Below are positions 55,704-60,000 of a DNA stretch of 60,000 nt, piece after piece. Location of the stretch: contig NC_081414.1 of assembly GCF_030272615.1 (NCBI RefSeq), positions 336,307,927-336,367,926 of the forward strand. The letters are read 5' to 3'. Below the pieces are notes generated by a model. The model was not told where the DNA came from and did not search any database. It worked only from the letters and a program-made list of their open reading frames with translations. Origin of the DNA: Cryptomeria japonica (Eukaryota; Streptophyta; Pinopsida; Cupressales; Cupressaceae). The position numbers were made by a program, and so were the translations under genes. Within the stretch, counting starts at the first letter, position 1, and the number at the start of each line of letters is the position of its first letter.

Positions 55704-57927
55704 CTAGGAAGAGAAGTCCTTAGCCGGCATAAGGGAATTACATCCATCTTTCACAGAGTATTTGCTTGATACACTCTTAGTCCAAATAAGCTCATCTTCC
55801 CTCTCAAACAAGATGACAACTCTATTCTTAAGAATATTACAAAATTCTACTTTCAAACTAAAGTCAACATTCAGATAGTCAATTGATTTCCATTTAGCCA
55901 ACTTCACATGACCACTTTGTACAATATCAAAATAATCAGACAAAAAAATTCCCCATCTGATAGAAAGGATTGACTTCAATGGGGTCCAATCCCTAATGGA
56001 GTCCAAAGGACAATAACCATTCCAAGCATCATCCCAAAATCTAGCTTTGCTACCATTATGCACAACCCAAGAAAGATGAGGCAACAAGACACTTCTACAT
56101 TTAACCAAAAAATTCCAAATAGTCGACCCAAGGGGCAAACTCGAAGCACAAAAAACACACTATCTTGCCCCATTATTAAAATACTTAGCAAACATAATCT
56201 TAGCCTAGAGGGAATCTGGTTTATCATACAATTTCCAAACTAGCTTAGCCCCCAAGGCCAGATTCTGATTCTCCAAGCTTCTAATCCTTGACCCACCAAG
56301 TTCTTTTGGAAGACAAACTTTATCCCAGGCTAGCAAGGTGATCCTACATTTCCCATCCTTACTATTATTCCAAAGAAAGGATCTCAGAGTATCCTTCAAA
56401 CTAACAAGAATAGACTTTGGAGCTTTGAGAATTGACATTAAGTAAACTAGCACCGCATTCAACACAAACTTAATCAGAACAATTTTCCCTGCCATGGTAA
56501 GCCATTTGTGGTTCCAGGACAAGATTTTCTTTGATATCCCTGAAATTACTTTATCCCAAAAATCCACCTTGCCTTTTTTAACAAAAAAGGGGATCCCAAG
56601 GTAGCTGCAAGGGAAATCCCCAAGTTGGAAACCCCAAAAATTCTGAAGCCTACCCTGATTCAAGGGGTGAGTATTTAAGAAGAATATCTTAGACTTGTCC
56701 TTATTGACCTTCTGCCCAAAAAATGAAGCATAATTCTTAATCACTTTATCAATAATTCTAGCCTCATTCAAAGATGCATTGCCAAACAAAAGGGTGTCAT
56801 CGGCAAAAGGCAATGGGAAATCCTCTGGTCAAAATTTTGAATTTGAACCCCCCTCCATAAACCACTCAATCTAACTGCTCTAATTGCCCAACTCAAAGTT
56901 TCAGCTAGTAATATAAACAAGAAAGGGGATAAGGGATCCCCTTTCCTCAAATCCCTAGAAGAATGGAAGAACCCACAAGGAGACCCATTATAAAGAATCG
57001 AGAATCTAGCTGAGGAGATGCATGACATGATCCATTTTATCCAAGCTAACAAGAAACCCAGCCTTGACAAGACAACTTTTAACGCATTCCATTCGACCCT
57101 ATCATATACCTCCATCATATCTAACTTTAGGATCATGGCAAGACATTTCTGAACTGATATTGAATGAAGAACCTCACGAGCAACTATTGCCCCCTCCACT
57201 ATTTCCCTTTTTGGGACAAGACCTCCTTGCTCTAAAGAAATAATTTTTGGTAAAAGTTTAGCCAATCTCATAGAAATTGCTTTTGCGAAGATCTTGTAGA
57301 GGGTATTACATTAAGCTATAGGATGAAAATTTGCAAAAGTTTTAGGATCCTCCTTCTTAGGTATAATGAATATCAAGGTAGTATTCATTTCCTTAAGGAT
57401 CGACCTATTTTGTCTAGCTTCCTCAAGGGCCAAAAGAACATCCAGACCCACAAATTCCCAACATTTTTGAAAGAATAATGGAGTGAATCCATCAGGCCAG
57501 GGTGCCTTGTCCGGATTCATAGAAAAAACAACCCCATTAGCATTCTATTGTCATCAAGAGAAATTAAAGAGGGAATATGAGATGTGATATTATTAGAGAC
57601 ATCATTACTTTCAGATGAAAGTAAATTCTTAAAAAACTTAACTGCTTCACTAGAAATGTCATTCGAATCAGAAAGAATATTCCCATGACAGTCTTGAATA
57701 CAAGTAATCCTACTCCTAAGCCTTTTCAATTTAGTGGAAAACTGGAAAAAAATTGTATTTTTATCCCCATCAGATAACCATAACTCCCTAGATTTTTGTC
57801 TCCAATATACCTCCTCTCTCGCCAAAATTTCTTCTAATTCACTCCTAAGAGACTTAATTTCATCAAAAACCCTAGGACCCATACCATGCAGAATCACATG
57901 CCTATTCAATACTTCAATCATATCCAA
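55704..57927 (-). pseudogene. LINE C reverse transcriptase and connecting region
   Basis: Fragments in order: MNPDKAPWPDGFTPLFFQKC and IIPKKEDPKTFANFHPIA (57520-57311), LKLDMMEVYDRVEWNALKVV with RKGDPLSPFLFILLAETL (57271-56880), FADDTLLFG (56813-56790), CSYLGIPFFVKKGKVDFWDK, KWLTMAGKIVLIKFVLNAV (56640-56450), and LPKELGGSRIRSLENQNLAL. The connecting region at 56138-55704 has WVVHNGSKARFWDDAW. The catalytic FADD is intact but the frame is broken at 57520/57311, near 56800 and elsewhere. In motif A the usual DFEKAYD is DMMEVYD. Confidence 0.9.
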
Positions 57928-57933
57928 AATCCT

Positions 57934-58742
57934 TTACTTTTCTTCAAATATATTCTTAAAATGCAGAGAATTCCACTCCCTAATATTTTTCTTTAAAAAT
58001 CTGATCTTCTTAACAATTTGAAACATTCTAGAACCTCTAACGAATGGAGCCTCACCCCACCATTGCCGAAGAAGGAGTAGGAAAGAAGGATCCCTAAACC
58101 ACATGGGTTCAAACTTAAAAGGCAACTTATGAGTAGATCTATCTTTTGAAACAGAGAGGGAGACAGGAAAGTGATCAGACCCTGATAAAGGAAGGATAGA
58201 AGACAAAAACTCAATATCTAAATCAAACCAATTGCAGGAAAGTAAAAATCTATCCAATCTCTCTGCAATTTGAGAGAAATTCTTCCTCATGTTTGTTCAT
58301 GTAAAAAGACCATTATTTGGCTTACAATCAAAAAGAGACATATCAGAAATAAAAGCATTAAAATCATCCATAAATTTCTTATTAGGGCAAATACCCCCTG
58401 TCTTTTCACCCGAATCTAGAATTGCATTGAAGTCCCCACCCAAAATAATAAAAGAATGATCCCTAAGGGGGGATGACACCCTTATGAGTTCTTGCCAAAG
58501 GCTACATTTAGCCAAAACACTCGAGGGGGCATAAATATTGAAAAGCCATACTTTTAACATAGAAGTTTTGTTAGACACTAATGAAAGCATCCAATTAGGA
58601 GCAGAAGCGACCAGTTCTCCAAAGAGAGCTAAATCTCTCGAAGCATACCTATATCCCACTTAACCAAGTCCAATTGAGACTTGATCAAGCATCTCTTGTT
58701 AGGGGCATTTAAGTCTCTAACATTCCATGAAATAATCCTCAT
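57934..58742 (-). pseudogene. LINE C endonuclease
   Basis: It starts MRIISWNVRDLNAPNKRC at 58742. The LQETK-like block is decayed (MLREI then a stop). It continues with VWLFNIYAPS, IILGGDFNAILDSGEKTGGI (58659-58297) and RLDRFLLSCNW, SGSDHFPVSL (58290-57934). Catalytic GGDFN and SDHFP are retained. Confidence 0.88.
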
Positions 58743-58749
58743 TGCCCTC

Positions 58750-60000
58750 GACGAGAGGTCAACACTCCCCTCTTTTCATCCTTAGGGGAAGAAGTATTCT
58801 CCCCAAAGCTTTTATGTAAGCTCCTCTTAATAGCCATAGATCTAGTGACCAGAGGACTAATTAGGAACTACTTTTTCTTTTTGATGGAACTCGAGCAATG
58901 ACCAATGCTTTTCCACTTGTCCAAAGACAAGGTTGAAACCTTCTTAACCCCAAGAGAAGCAGACAACACTTCCTGAATACCTGCATCAATTTCTAATTGA
59001 GTTTTACGGTTTTTGGAGGTCTCCCCTACCCAGTGACACAAAAGGGATAGGGAATTTCATCTCAACTTGAGCAATAGGAGGGCCTAAAGGAGAGGATGGC
59101 ATTTTAAATGAAGGTAATCGAGGAGAAGACACCAGTCCCTGAGGTTCCACCTTATTTAAAACATCCTAAGCAACATCATTATTGAGAACCTCAAAAGGGT
59201 TAAAGGAAGGGGAAAGAGGTAAACTTTTATGAATTAAATTCAAATCATTCTCAATAGAACACACAATCCTATCTGAAACCTCCTCATCTAACTGATCCTT
59301 ATTACTATTGAGCAGATTCTCAACTTGCTGAACAATATGTTCATCTAGAGAAATATCTAGAAGCTCTTGAGACTAGCCAAACCCCATATTAGGCTTACTA
59401 TATGCTAATTCTTTTACCTTCTGAATTAGGAGCATCATCGTGACTTAAGGGAGTAGACTTAATAGGGGCATTATCCCCTTCAACTCCATTATGCTCTGGA
59501 ATGTTCATCTGAGCACCTGACCCTTCTAAAGAACCAAAAGCCTTATGACCCATTTTGCCATCTAGCCCACCCTCCTGAATAGAATTACAATGAATGGAAC
59601 CTTGAGGGGAGGGAGGTCTTTTATGACCAGAATGCCAAGAGTTACCACCCTGATTCTGACAAGTAGGCTTATAATTATTAACCCCCTCTGGCCCTGCCTA
59701 ATTTAAATTGTTCAAAGAACTCTCCACCTTATCAGAGGAAGTGTTATGGATAAAATGATCTGCATTGTTCCTTTCAGGACCCTCCTTTGGCTGATAATCA
59801 GAATCAAAAGAGAAATGGAGAGAAGGAGCTTTAGTAGGAACAAGATTCAAAGGGACATCAAAGCCACCCTTAGTATATGTAACAGATTTAGAATTATTAC
59901 GAAAATCCAAGAACAAAGGGGCATCCACAACAATCGGATTTTGAATGAGGTCATTATCCAACTTGTCAATAGATTGTTTCCAAATACCCTCATTTGACTT
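58750..60000 (-). pseudogene. LINE C ORF1 C-terminal region
   Basis: Minus-strand sequence upstream of the endonuclease in the expected place for ORF1. It is hydrophilic and broken, for example 59961-59698 (VVDAPLFLDFRNNSKSV; PTKAPSLHFSFDSDYQPKEG). No knuckle was found in the visible part. Continues beyond the window. Confidence 0.55.

Larger units (their letters stand above)
52622..60000 (-). mobile_element. LINE C (L1-type with RNase H), runs off the window
   Basis: Minus strand, from the right: ORF1 tail, endonuclease (58742-57934), RT (57927-56205), connecting region and zinc finger (56138-55392), RNase H (55110-54636), then about 2 kb of further sequence down to a 10-T run (52622-52631) preceded on the minus strand by CACTTTTATC. 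That run reads as the poly-A tail and marks the 3' end. It is a different lineage from LINE B: the RT sequence differs and it has RNase H. Many stops and frameshifts. Confidence 0.85.

Noticed and set aside
1-60000. CRISPR array, operon or bacterial-type system
   Set aside because: No regularly spaced repeats with unique spacers and no prokaryotic genes; content is entirely plant nuclear repeats.

Overview
This is a stretch of a large, repeat-rich seed-plant nuclear genome. I found no host protein-coding gene. Everything recognisable is transposable-element sequence of plant-type families: Ty1/copia, Ty3/gypsy, CACTA, L1-type LINEs, and degenerate TTAGGG-like repeats. The number of decayed elements and the nested insertions fit a gymnosperm-sized genome, but that is inference and no marker gene confirms it.

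Layout. 1-2256: tail of a copia polyprotein (RNase H), 3' UTR, polypurine tracts, an LTR, then an unexpected PBS-like motif. About 5280-13434: a minus-strand CACTA (En/Spm) element with a decayed multi-exon TNP2 transposase and a second multi-exon gene. 14003-15091: a solo copia-type LTR with a 5-bp target duplication. 15097-19860: gene-poor sequence with a probable tRNA-derived SINE head. 19860-22500: LINE A (ORF1 and start of the endonuclease; RT missing). 22584-22772: an AT-rich foldback.

23080-42394 is the core of the window: three nested elements, each with an intact 5-bp target-site duplication. The outermost (23085-42389, TSD TTTTC) carries a decayed Ty3/gypsy protease-RT-RNase H-integrase-chromodomain but ends in 153-bp terminal INVERTED repeats, with no recognisable LTR pair or gag. 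It sits inside a unit of a TTAGGG-like array, and the empty site agrees with the array consensus. Inside it lies a minus-strand copia-like LTR element (26582-40600, TSD GATGG) with LTRs, tRNA-iMet-type PBS and PPT. It has no reverse transcriptase or integrase, only a coiled-coil/four-zinc-knuckle protein and a large unrecognised protein. Inside that lies a plus-strand, gag-plus-dead-protease LTR element (29538-37025, TSD CTTTC). Its LTR and leader carry several copies of a 27-30-nt GGAC...GTCC hairpin motif, plausibly an RNA packaging or dimerisation signal.

42395-46780: the rest of the TTAGGG-like array with 150-180-bp higher-order units. It is interrupted by a second solo LTR flanked by a 15-bp direct repeat instead of the usual 5 bp. 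46781-48330: AT-rich spacer. 48340-52213: LINE B (5'-truncated; long open endonuclease-RT frame). 52622-60000: LINE C (ORF1, endonuclease, RT, zinc finger, RNase H, and a further open 3' region), running off the window.

No autonomous element is visibly intact. The two pol-less LTR elements presumably depended on enzymes supplied in trans.
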